From assembly GCA_019022495.1 (NCBI GenBank), contig JAFEKR010000006.1, positions 2,542,001 through 2,606,000 on the forward strand: 64,000 nucleotides of DNA. The letters are read 5' to 3'. Positions 46,900 through 57,456 of this stretch are shown piece after piece (position 1 is the stretch's first letter; every line of letters starts with the position of its first letter). The stretch comes from Epichloe hybrida. Its lineage: Eukaryota; Ascomycota; Sordariomycetes; Hypocreales; Clavicipitaceae. Below the pieces are notes generated by a model. The model was not told where the DNA came from, did no database searches, and saw nothing but the letters and a program-made list of their open reading frames with translations. A program made the position numbers and the translations under genes.

Positions 46900-47830
46900 T
46901 TAAGGTCTAAAATATTATAAAACTCTAATACCTTATAAACCTATAGAAGTATAAGATATAGCTTAATAACCTTAACTATACCTTTAAGGGGGCGAAGAAG
47001 AAGTATTACTAGGATAACTAAAAGATCCTCTTTATACTTAACTATATATATAAAAACTATTAGGCTAGATAGGACTAATACATTAAAGAATAACTAGCTA
47101 ATAGTTAGAATTATCCTAAGAATAACTAGGATAAGTTCTAAGACTAGACCCTTATATTACTTAAAGACTCTGTAAGTTATAATACATAAATAGCTACGTA
47201 GCTAGAAAATATAAAGTAAAAGGAGGGCTAGAGTCTTATTAAGTTTAGTATTTACTTAGATTTACTAGAGAAATACCTAGAACGTGCTCTAGAAAAGACC
47301 TATGCTTTTATATTCTTTATAAAATTACTTCTAAACTTATAAGATTATATTAACCTACACGCGGATATTACTAGTCTAACACAAGAAGATATTATATAAC
47401 TTACCTAGTAATTCTAAGAGGTAATATTAAAGAATAAGTAAAAGCTAAATAATTTAGAAAAGAAGGGGCTATATAAGGTAGCTTAACACTAAAGATATAA
47501 CTCCTTACAAGGGTATTAGCTAAATAGGGACTAAAGAGATAAGGATAAGGATAAGGAAAAGACCCTAGCTACCTATCTAAATAATAATAGACTATAAGAA
47601 AGAAGATAGTGCTTTAATTATAGTAGTATAGAGCACCTTATTTATAATTATAATAAGCTAAGGAAAGACTAGCAAGAGGGCTAGGAAAACTCCTAGAGGT
47701 AAAAGTAAAAGCCCTTACCTTTACCTTAGACACTAGTGTAAGAGACCTAGAAGGTATGCTAGGAATCCTAATAGACTAAAAGATCCGCTAATGCTAGCCG
47801 TTGCTAACATTGCACCTTATAATTACTTAA
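46900..47830 (+). pseudogene. Gypsy-1 Gag remnant
   Basis: Placed by order and by a zinc knuckle: CFNYSSIEHLIYNYNK at about 47612-47660 is the CxxC-xxxx-H-xxxx-C motif (CFNCGSxxHxxxxC) with two cysteines turned to tyrosine. The region upstream reads as Lys-rich, helical sequence with many stops, typical of a Ty3/gypsy capsid but without a motif I can name. The start codon is not determined. 47855-47895 has an unusually G+C-rich patch (CTGCCCTGTGGGCCTCGCG). Confidence 0.6.
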
Positions 47831-47929
47831 GACCTATACTATTGCTTACGCACCCTATGGGCTGCCCTGTGGGCCTCGCGCCCCACAATCTTACGTACAG
47901 TGCCTTATAACTAGGGTACTAATAGGATG

Positions 47930-50060
47930 CTAATTCTATATACTAGTTACTATTTATAAGCATAAAGACATTAAAATAGTAGTAAATCTTAATAGTTATG
48001 CTAAGATTAATATTATAAGCGCCTAATTCGCACAGACTTATAAGCTTAATTAGGCTAAGGCTATAGCACCTATCTTAAAGGTAGTAGGGGCTCTAATAGT
48101 CCCCTAATACAGTATCTATAAGGTGCCTATTATAATTAAAGATTTATAAGGTAAAAAGAAAGATCTTAAGTTACTATACATAGCTATTAATAAGGACCTA
48201 AGAGCAGAGGAAAGCCCTATATTAATTAGAATACACACACTTATAGAAGAACACATATATCTTTACTTATACTTATAAGAATAGTAGTTTAAAAAGAGAA
48301 AGGTAGCCTTTTTACTACTAACTCCCTATAAGTTTATAAAGGTAATATATAATAAGATAATTATATATGCTATTATAGGTATATTAGAGAATAAGTTTAT
48401 CCCTCTTAAAGATAAAGAGAAGGCAAGAGTATATAAAACTATTAAAGATATTCTAAAGGAACTATATAAGTTTAAAGATATATTTATATTAGATAAGGTA
48501 GGGAGCCTCCTATTAAAGAAGTTAACTAACTACGTAATTAATCTTATACTAGGAGCTATACCCCTATATAAACTAATCTATCCTCTCTCCTAAAGTAAGC
48601 TTAGAGAGCTCTAGGAATATATTAATAATAACCTAAAGAAAGGCTAGATAAAACCCTTAAAGAGCCTAGTGGGCGCGCCTATTCTATTTATGCTAAAGAA
48701 GGATAGAACGCTCTAGCTATACGTTAACTATTAAGGGCTTAATAAGGTAATATAAAAAAATCACTACACTCTCCCCTTAATTTTAGAGATCCTTAATTAA
48801 TACTAAGGGGCCTGTTTCTTTTCTAAGATTAATATTAAGAATATATACTACTAAATTTATATTAAAGAGGGTAATAAGTGGAAGATAGCTTTTTGCATGT
48901 ATTATAAGCACTATAAGTACCTTATAATACCTTTTAGGTTAATAAATACCCTAGCCACTTTCTAGAGTTATATCTATAAGGCGCTATATAGGCTAGTTAA
49001 CACTATTTATATAGTATATCTAGATAATATCTTAATCTTCTCTAAGATAAAGGAGGAGCATACTAAATATATTAAGTAAGTTCTTAAATATATAAGGTTA
49101 GCGAAGTTATATATAAAACCCTCTAAGTACTCTTTCTATAAAGAATTAGTAAAATTCCTAGGATTTATTCTCTCTATTAATAGGATATTAATAGATACTT
49201 ACTAGGTTAATATAATTAAAGAATAGAAGGAGCTAATAAGTTTTAAGGATATATAGTTATTCCTTAGGTTTTATAACTTCTATTAATAGTTTATTTATAA
49301 ATACTCTAGGATTATAGTATCTCTTTATACGCTAATAAAGGGTAGTTAAAATAGCATCTAGACTAGGAGGTTTATATTTAGAGAAAAGGAGCGGTTAGCG
49401 TTTAATTAGCTAAAAGATGCCTTTTAGTAAGTGCCTCTACTCTAACACTATAACCTAAGTTAAGCGGTGCGTATTAAGATAGATGCCTTGATTTTCGTAA
49501 TAGTAGGAATCCTATCTTAGTAAGATAATAAGGGCCGTTAGTATCTAGTGGCCTTTTAGTTAAGGAAGTTTACAGACGCTAAATATAACTATAGCATAGC
49601 TAATTAAGAGCTACTTACTATAGTAAAGTTATTTAAACACTAGTAATATTATATTAAAGGCATAGAGATACCTATAGAGGTCCTATTAGACTATTATAAC
49701 CTATAAATCTTTATAAGGTAGTAAAAGCTAAATAGAAGATAGGCACAATAGTATATATTCCTCTACCCTTTCTATTTTATAATTAAACATAGACTAGGGA
49801 AGAGTAACCCCACGGATATACTATTAAGAAGGTCTAATTATAAGGGCAAACCTATATTAAATAGGGCGCTCCTACTAGAGCTTTAAAGGAAGATAGTAAA
49901 TATCTTTATAGTAAAAGAAGAAGTACTAATATATTAAAGAAGTTATAGTATAACACTAGTTTTAGAACCTACTAAGGCAAGAGTAGCCTAGGTAAAAGGC
50001 TAGTTAGCTACTATGAATCTAGTAATAGGTTAGCTAAACAAGGGTAATTTTAAGGAGAAG
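47930..50060 (+). pseudogene. Gypsy-1 Pol remnant A (protease, RT, RNase H)
   Basis: Protease near 47965-48030 reads VNLNSYAKINIISAQFAQTY, with the family's LDS Asp turned to Asn. A nearly open linker follows (48100-48530), reading KSLVGAPILFMLKK at its RT end. RT has the box YIVYLDNILIFSKIKEEHT with YLDN at 49018-49029, then VKFLGFILS. RNase H near 49350-49760 reads QYIFLYPFYFIIKHRLGKSNPTDIL at its end. Stops are sparse in places (over 60 codons open near 48130-48330), showing weaker RIP than elsewhere. It is still inactive. Confidence 0.85.
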
Positions 50061-51654
50061 GTAGTATGTGTTTAAGACATTAGCATAGCATAAGCAATTT
50101 AGGGGGCTATTATATTACTAAATCCCTACTAATCCGCAGCAAATAAACTATTAGCGTAACTACTATAGAAAGCATAGGACTAAGATCTAGATCTATAAAA
50201 GCATAGAGGTAAGGTTAACTCCTAAGTAAAAGGGAGGGGAAAAGCTAGTCTATAGTTATATAGCATAAGGGGCCTCCTAATATATAAAGACTAGGTAGTT
50301 ATTCTATAGGAGCCTATCTTGTAATAGGAGCTTCTATAGCTACACTATAATAATCTATTAGTAGGTTACTTTAGGACTAAACACACTCTTAAACTACTAA
50401 AATATTACTATTAGTAGCTAGTAATAAGTAAAGCTATTTTAGACTATATATCTAGCTGTAGGGTATGCTAGCGCGTGGTAGCTAGGAGGCACCGCCTGTA
50501 TAGAAGCCTTAAATCGCTACTAATACTAAGGCAACTATAAGCAAAGATCTTAATAGATTTTATTATGGGATTACTACTAGTATAGCTAGGCAACTAAGAA
50601 ACTAACATAATCCTAGTAATTATAGACTAATTTACTAAGTACTCTATCTTCCTTCCTATATAGACTATAATTAATGTAGCTAAATTAGTAAAGCTATTTC
50701 ATAAGGAGATTAAGCTTTAATTTAGGGCGCTAGAGGGTATTATATCCAATAGAGGATTAGTGTTTATAAGCAAATTCTAGTTAGACATATGTTACTTATT
50801 ATACATAAAGCATAGGCTTTTAATAGTATTTTACCCTTAAACTAATAGGTAAATAGAGAGAATAAACTAAGTGCTTAAATATTACCTATAATGCTTTATT
50901 AAAGAAAACTAATAGCTATAGCTAAAGCTACTCCTAATAGCTTAATTTACATGTAATAATACTATTAATAGGATAATAGGTTACTCCCTTAACTACGCTC
51001 TTATAGGCTATTTACCTAAGTTTTATCTAGCTCTTAAGGGTAAGAGTAAGGAGGGGGAGGTCCTAGAAGCCTACGCACGCGTATAAAAGCTATATAAGGT
51101 TAGGGAGAAACTAGTATATAACTAGGTAAGAGCTACTAAAGCATAGGCAAAGTATTATAACTAATAACACTAGCTATTAACCTTAAAAAGAGAAAACTTA
51201 GTACTACTATTAGTAAAGAATATTAGACTTAAGGATATAAAATAAAAGCTAACCTCTAGATTTATTAGGCTATTTTAGATACTTAATACTATAGGCAAAT
51301 AAGCGTACTAACTAGCGCTACCTAATAAGTATAGTTAACTATATAAGATATTCTATATTAGTCTATTAGAGCTATAGAATTACTAGAAAGACACTATAGA
51401 TAAAGAAATGCTAATACTAGACCTTAAAGATAAAAATAATAAATTTAAAGTTAAAGAAGTTAAGGATTATAGAAAGACTTATAAAGGTAATAAATACCTA
51501 GTAAAATAGAAGGGTTAGCTAAGCAAATATAATTAATAAGTAGTAGTAAAAGATATAGAAGGCGCTTAATATATAATTTAGGCCTTTTATTAAAGCAAAA
51601 TAAGAAGGAAGCATAGTAAGTCATAAGCAAATCACAAGCACTAAGGAATAACAT
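50060..51654 (+). pseudogene. Gypsy-1 Pol remnant B (integrase and chromodomain)
   Basis: The integrase zinc-binding part reads GYFRTKHTLKLLKYYY...SSCRVCQRVVARRHRLYRSL (50350-50510); the CRVCQR cysteines are intact. The core includes NIILVIIDQFTKYSIFLP (an Asp kept) and ISNRGLVFISKF, where SDRG Asp is Asn. HQLLTLKREN and RFIRLFQILN follow. The chromodomain near 51440-51600 reads EVKDYRKTYKGNKYLVK.KG.LSKYNQ, matching YLVKWKGW with both Trp codons now stops. Chromodomains direct such elements to heterochromatin. A 64-codon antisense open stretch at 51460-51654 is only its shadow. Confidence 0.85.
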
Positions 51655-52495
51655 TACTATAGTAAAGGCTTAATATTATTAGTTACTTAAAAATTCTACC
51701 TAGAGGCCTATATTATATTATAAAAAAACAAAGGAAATAGCGCCTAAAGCGCAAGTAAAGTAACTAGAAAACTCTCTATTATAGCCCCTAGATAGGAGAT
51801 AACCTTACTATTAATAAACCTATACTTTACCTTATTCTTATTAGCCTAAATTACCTCCTTTATAGTATAAAAGAAGTAGTGTATTACTATAGCTTAGGTA
51901 ATATAGCCTAGATCTAATAAATAAAGCTAAAGAACTATATATGCTTCCTATATAGCTATAGCATCCTCTAGGTCCTCCTATTAAAATATTAGTAAAGCCC
52001 TAGTAAATAAATAATAAAAAGCTAAGGGTAAACTAGAAAAGGGGGGAATAAGGCTATGGCTACTAAGGTAACTTATAACTACTACTAAGAGACTAGATAG
52101 CTCTAGTAAGAAATAGAGGCGGCTTATATAGAAAGGTTAGCAAATAATAAGCAATTAGGTTAGGATTTAATAGACTTAATATGCCTTTATAGCACTAGTT
52201 AACCTAAAGGCAATGTAATATAAGGTATTTATATAGTTAAATCCTATAACTATATTAAGAACACACTTAGTAAAGCTATAGCAAGTCTTCTCTAAAAAAA
52301 CACTAATACCCTCTTTATTTAGGGCGGAAATAGTAGTGCCTATAAGGGCTTATACTTACTTATAAATAACTATTAGGTTAGAAAAGTTACTAGCTATTAT
52401 TACTATAGCCTAGTATAGAAAAGTTAGTAAGTTAGAAGTATATAGCAATAGAATACTAAGTAACTCACTATCTTATAGGTATTACTACGCTTGTT
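51655..52495 (+). other. Gypsy-1 3' non-coding tail (plus copy)
   Basis: 840 bp after the chromodomain with no protein I can recognise. It matches, in reverse, parts of 38480-39800. It ends at the 8-bp CGCTTGTT directly before hAT-b. Confidence 0.6.
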
Positions 52496-52705
52496 TAGAG
52501 CATTACATTACATTACATTATATTGTGTAATGTTTGTAATGTAATGTAATATTTACACATTACATTACATTACACATTACATTACATTACATTACACCCC
52601 CCTTTCACACATTACATTACATTACATTACACCCCCCTTTCACATATTACATTACATTACATTACACCCCCCTTTCACATATTACATTACATTACATGTA
52701 ATTAT
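52496..52705 (+). repeat. CATTA-type subterminal array of hAT-b
   Basis: Repeats of ATTAC/CATTA, an inverted block (TGTAATGTTTGTAATGTAAT at about 52529-52549) and several copies of a larger unit in which ACACCCCCCTTTCACA separates CATTA runs (about 52597-52680). The larger unit recurs about every 40 bp. Confidence 0.85.
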
Positions 52706-52708
52706 TTA

Positions 52709-52927
52709 TGTAAGGGCTTAGGCTTTGCCTAAGCATTTTCCATACAGCAGGAAGGGTAGGGGCAAGCAGGATTAGGTAAGGTAAGGAAAGGGGGGCTTAC
52801 ATAAGGAGCTAAGGGGGTATAAGGGGCATTACTAGGGATAGCCTCTTCTCCTTTCCCTTCTCTTCCCTAAGTCTCTTAATACTATATTAACGCCCTATTA
52901 TAGCCGCCTAGGGGCTAGTCTATAATA
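52709..52927 (+). repeat. Gypsy-2 5' LTR
   Basis: 219 bp, TGTAAGGGCTTAGG to GTCTATAATA (RIP-changed GTCCATAACA). The likely primer-binding site ATTAAGAGACTTCC follows. Confidence 0.95.
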
Positions 52928-53079
52928 ATTAAGAGACTTCCTTTAGTCTAAAAAGAAGGCTACTAAAAGAAATAAAGCAAACAATAATAGACCTAATAGA
53001 CACGCTTTAGCCTTATAACTAACCTAGCTAGGGGACTCACACCCCCCTATCCAAAGCCGCGGTACCACTAGAAGCCTAG

Positions 53080-54200
53080 AATGCCTAGTTTAAGACGCTT
53101 TAACTAATGCTAGCATAGTAGGCAAGGGTAATTAAGAGCCTATAATAACACGTATATACAAACCTAGAATTAGCAGCATAATAAAACTTCCTACTAAATG
53201 CCCTAACAGACCCTACTAGAATTAATCCGGATTATATTCTACTTTAGGGGCTAGCCTTACTATCCCTTATGTTATAAATCCGCCAAAAACCAATTCCTAT
53301 AGGCAACCTATATAATAGTAATAAGGCTACATTTGCTGCCTAGAAGTTCCTAATAGAATATAAGTTAGAGGTGAACAAGGACTTTATTAAGTCTAATAAG
53401 GACTAATAGGTGTTTATTTACTAAAACCTATTACCTAAGGTTTAGGCTTAGATTGTATTATTCTTTAAGATAGGCTATATAAATAACTATAACCCTATAG
53501 CTTTCCTAACCTACTTAGAGACACTCTACGCGAATCCCTATAGATAGGAGATAGCCCTTATAGAACTTAACTAGATAAAATAAGGGGTAAGGGAGCTATT
53601 TACTATATTTTTTATTTGTTTTAAATAGAAACTCTCCCTAGTAAGGGGGACCTATTAGACTAAGAATATTAAGCTAGCTAAGCTTTAACGCATACTTAAT
53701 AAGTATATAAGAGAAATATCTATTAGTAAGGGGATAAGCTAAATAGAATACTATATTATAGTTACTTAGTACTATAGTATTATAGTTAATATTAAATCTT
53801 ATGCCTTAGAGAAGAAGTTTTAGAATTAACATAGACCCTAGCTAGGCTAACCTGCCCCCTAATAAATAGACTATAATGGTAATACACCTATAATAGGAGT
53901 GTGTGCTATAATAACTTAATAAGGTAAGTAAAATAAGTTAGATAAGAAAAATAAGGGCCTAAAGAGAAACATAAATTAGCTAAGGGCTAAGTAGGTAACT
54001 TAGGCAGAACTAACTAAACACTACTAAGAGGGGTACTACCTGTGTTACGGATCTAAGGACTATTATATCTAGGAATACACCTTCCTCCCGCCCTGCTAAC
54101 CTAAGGTCTAGATTAACTTATATAGGGCGGATATAGAAAGCATAGATAAGGAGATTACTATAAACTCCTTAGAAAATAAGTAGCCCTTAAGTAAAGTCTT
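53080..54200 (+). pseudogene. Gypsy-2 Gag remnant
   Basis: Plus-strand reading through stops gives KFLIEYKLEVNKDFIKSNKD, PIAFLTYLETLYANPYR and IREISISKGIS, the capsid pattern of chromodomain gypsy Gag. The zinc knuckle at 54031-54075 reads YYLCYGSKDYYI.EYTFLPP, that is CxxC-GSKDH-xIxEC-TFLPP with two Cys and one His turned to Tyr. The region upstream (52928-53080) is leader. Length (about 370 codons) is normal. The N-terminal start is not certain. Confidence 0.8.
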
Positions 54201-55029
54201 ACATAGGGGTAAAGGGGCTAGCTAGTAGCTATAGATTTAGATAAGTATAGCTAGTTTGCAGACATAGATAGAGATATAAATTAATATATAGACTAACTAC
54301 CTTTCTTAATCCTAGTACTCTTTAATACATGTTTTTATATTAATATCTAGATTGATTATAGCTATAATTACTATAGTGCTATTAGCGAATTAGTAGTAAG
54401 ATAGCTTAGCCTAGAGCTTATATAACTGCTAAAACGAAGGCAGGTATGTACCGTAGTGGAAATAGAGAGAAGAGAGAGGTAATAAAGAGAGGAGTCCTTC
54501 TCTATTACCTATATAGTATAAGCTAGTATTAATATTAATAGGTAGGAGTTATTAGTATACCTATATATTATCCTAGGTCTTACCTAGGACGTTATCTTTG
54601 GTATGCTATAGCTAGAGCACCATGATGTTGTAATTTATGTGGTAAAACAGCAACTAGTAATTAGTGTGGTAGAAGGCCTTTATGTCTTAGAAGCCACTAA
54701 GCGCGGGGGGGAAGCCCTAGTATAGGGGATTATTAGTTCCTTATATGCGGCCAAGGCGCAACGGGCACAAAAGATAAGGGATACTATAATAAGGTTTATA
54801 GCTATGAGCCTTAAAGAAATAACAATAGTGCTATAGATTATAGCGCCTAAAATAAAACCAGATAGCTTTAATATAGCTGTATTACTAAGGGAATTAGCGG
54901 ACTTCGCAAATCTTTTTAACAAGGCTAAAGCCAACAGCCTACCCCTATATAAGGGTTCCCTTAATCATCACATACGTTTACGTAGGAATCCGGACAGATC
55001 CGAACTAACACTCCTATAGGGTCCACTAT
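54200..55029 (+). pseudogene. Gypsy-2 protease remnant, cut by hAT-c
   Basis: The readable part includes AISELVVR.LSLELI.LLKRRQ and, near 54570-54690, the conserved end of the protease region: DVIFGMLWLEHHDVVIYVVK then VVEGLYVLEATK. The active-site DSG itself (about 54360) is not readable. The frame continues to 55029, where hAT-c enters; the same protein resumes at 57457 with RT, and TCCACTAT is duplicated at the join. The 84-codon open stretch on the opposite strand (54680-54934) is a shadow. Confidence 0.7.
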
Positions 55030-55037
55030 CAGAGCAT

Positions 55038-55155
55038 CACATTACATTACATTACATTGTGTAATGTTTGTAATGTAATGTAATTATTACACATTACATT
55101 ACATTACACATTACATTACATTACCACCCCCCTTTCACACATTACATTACATTAC
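55038..55155 (+). repeat. hAT-c left CATTA subterminal array
   Basis: CACATTACATTACATTACAT, an inverted TGTAATGTTTGTAATGTAAT block, then CATTA runs separated by a CACCCCCCTTTCACA spacer. One spacer copy here, against several in hAT-b. Confidence 0.9.
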
Positions 55156-55329
55156 ATGTAATTATTTGTAATTAAATGTAATTATTTTTTATTTTTTAAT
55201 ATTTAGGTAAAGTAATTAGAAATTAATAGTAAGAAATAACTTAAATAATTAGAAAAGTATATATTAGGTTTCTTAAAATATAGATTAAGGTTAAATTACT
55301 ATACTAATCTTAATTATAACTTATAAAAC

Positions 55330-56395
55330 TAATAAAACTTACTTTTTAAGCTTATTTCTTAGAAAAATATTAAAAACTTACTTTTAAGTATACTTATTTT
55401 AATAGAAAATCATATATATTTAAGTAAATAAGCTATAAAGAAGTAAGTACTATAATTCATAAGGCTTACTTTAAACTTACTTTTAAGTATACTTTCTTTT
55501 TAATAAAAAATCATATATATCTAAGCAAATAAGCTATAAAGAAGTTAATATTATTATTAGTAAGACCCACTTTAGACCCACTTTTATAAACACCTTCTTT
55601 TTAAGAGAAAATCATAAATATCTTAGCAAATAAGCTATTAAGAAGTTAATACTATAATTAGTAAGACCCACTTTAGATCCACTTTTAAGTATACTTTCTT
55701 TTTAATAAAAAATCATATATATCTAAGCAAATAAGCTATAAAGAAGTTAATACTATTATTAGTAAGACCCACTTTAGACCCACTTTTAAGTATACTATCT
55801 TTTTAAGAGAAAATCATAAATATCTTAGTAAATAAGCTATTAAGAAGTTCATACTATAATTAATAAGACCCACTTTAAACCCACTTTTATATACACCTTC
55901 TTTTTAAGAGAAAATCATATATATAGCAAATAAGCTATTAAGAAGTTAATACTATAATTAGTAAGACCCACTTTGGATCCACTTTTAAGTATACTATCTT
56001 TTTAAGAGAAAATCATAAATATCTTAGCAAATAAGCTATAAAGAAGTTAATACTATTATTAGTAAGACCCACTTTGGATCCACTTTTAAGTATACTATCT
56101 TTTTAAGAGAAAATCATAAATATCTTAGCAAATAAGCTATAAAGAAGTTAATACTATTATTAGTAAGACCCACTTTGGATCCACTTTTAAGTATACTATC
56201 TTTTTAAGAGAAAATCATAAATATCTTAGCAAATAAGCTATAAAGAAGTTAATACTATTATTAGTAAGACCCACCTTAGACCCACTTTTAAGTATACTAT
56301 CTTTTTAATAGAAAATCATATATATCTAGGTAAATAAGCTATAAAGAAGTTAATACTATTATTAATAAGACCCACTTTAGACCCACTTTTTATAT
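55330..56395 (+). repeat. 101-bp satellite array in hAT-c (about 10 units)
   Basis: The anchor AAGCTATAAAGAAGTTAATA recurs about every 101 bp (measured 101 between 56004, 56105 and 56206). Each unit contains AAGAGAAAATCATAAATATC, TAGTAAGACCCACTTT and ACTTTTAAGTATACT. Some units carry GGATCC (BamHI-type) in place of AGACCC. The central units are nearly identical; the outer ones are more diverged. Confidence 0.95.
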
Positions 56396-57329
56396 AGCTT
56401 ATATTAATTCTAAATAATAACCGTATTATTTTAAATCTAGTAAATTTAGCTTGTTATACTCTTTTTCTACTCTTTTTTTAGGAAATTTTACTATAAAATT
56501 ATTTATTTTATTTTATAAAAATTATTTCTTATATATTAAAGTATTAAATTAAGATAAATTAGGTATTATATAAGTATTATAAGCTAATTATACTTTAAAT
56601 TCCTTAGATTACTTAATAAATAAATAAACTACGATTTTTTTTTATTAAAATATTATTTTAAAAACTAATATATAGTTTTATATTACTTATATTATACTTA
56701 AAAGCTTTTATAATAAGTAAAGCCTTTCATTTAAATAATATAAATAATATTATTTACTTATTTATTTATTTATACTATTTTTATTTAACTTTTTATTCCT
56801 AAATCACTCTTTTTTAACTTTAGATTTTATAAAAGAAAAGAAAAGAATTTAAGATATTTAAAAAGAATATATATTAAATCTAAAAAAATAACTATTATTC
56901 TAAATAAAAGTTATAATATTAATATTAAATTTAAGGTATATAAAAGTCTAATTATAGTTTCTTAATATAATTATTTAGATTTATAATATATTATTTTATA
57001 TTATTTAAAAAAGTATATATAGGGTATTTTTTAGTAATAAAAAGTCTTATTTAAAATAATAAAAATATAATTATAAGAAAATAGATATATAGTTAATATA
57101 ATATCTTATAATATATAAAGAAATTTAAAGAATCTAATTAACCTCATAAACTTACTATATATACCCTATACTAGAAGATATAACTAATAGTCTAAAAGAT
57201 AGGAAATTAAGATATTTAATAGTAAATTTAATAAAATACCTATTATAAAAACACTTATATTAATCTAATAGAGAAAAATCTAAAGTATATTATAAGATAT
57301 TAATATACCCCACCTTTTTTTCCTCCTAA
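56396..57329. other. hAT-c right body, AT-rich, no gene
   Basis: About 930 bp with no coding signal in either direction. It has runs of T and A, TATTTATTTATTTAT near 56755-56771, and an ACCCCACC/TTTTTTCC patch near 57306-57322. Nothing resembling a transposase. Confidence 0.6.
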
Positions 57330-57440
57330 CATTACATCTGTAATGTTTGTAATGTAATTACACATTACATTACATTACATTACATTACATTACACATTAC
57401 ATCCAAACCCCAAATATTACATTACATTACATTACATTAC
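57330..57440 (+). repeat. hAT-c right CATTA subterminal array
   Basis: ACATTACATCTGTAATGTTTGTAATG followed by CATTA runs up to the ATGCTCTG terminus. A CCAAACCCCAAA spacer replaces the CCCCCCTTT spacer of the left side. Confidence 0.85.
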
Positions 57441-57456
57441 ATGCTCTGTCCACTAT

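Larger units (their letters stand above)
46377..52495 (+). mobile_element. Gypsy-1 plus-strand copy, 3' end displaced by hAT-b
   Basis: Begins with an LTR (46377-46567) and contains gag, protease, RT, RNase H, integrase and chromodomain in order. It inserted head to head into the minus Gypsy-1. Before a 3' LTR is reached, hAT-b starts at 52496, with CGCTTGTT just before it. The 3' LTR should therefore lie to the right of hAT-b, outside the window. It is less RIP-damaged than the minus copies. Confidence 0.85.
55030..57448 (+). mobile_element. hAT-c: complete non-autonomous hAT-like element carrying a 101-bp satellite
   Basis: 2419 bp. Termini CAGAGCAT (55030-55037) and ATGCTCTG (57441-57448) are perfect 8-bp inverted repeats. 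The flanking duplication TCCACTAT (55022-55029 and 57449-57456) is perfect. Inside each end is a CATTA/ATTAC array with inverted TGTAATG blocks, the kind of repeated subterminal motif hAT transposases bind. The core is about ten 98-101-bp tandem units (about 55330-56395) and about 900 bp of AT-rich DNA. No transposase or DDE/hATC-like protein can be read in any frame, so it depends on a partner elsewhere. It splits the Gypsy-2 pol between protease and RT. Confidence 0.85.

Noticed and set aside
51460..51654. 64-codon minus-strand frame resembling a small membrane protein
   Set aside because: Directly antisense to the Gypsy-1 chromodomain, which is readable on the plus strand.
52496..52705. 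CATTA arrays as a telomere or CRISPR array
   Set aside because: The unit is not TTAGGG-like, and the arrays lie just inside hAT-like inverted termini. There are no regular repeats with unique spacers of CRISPR type.
54680..54934. Longest open frame in the window (84 codons, minus strand)
   Set aside because: It is antisense to the readable Gypsy-2 protease/linker and has no recognisable feature; a chance opening.
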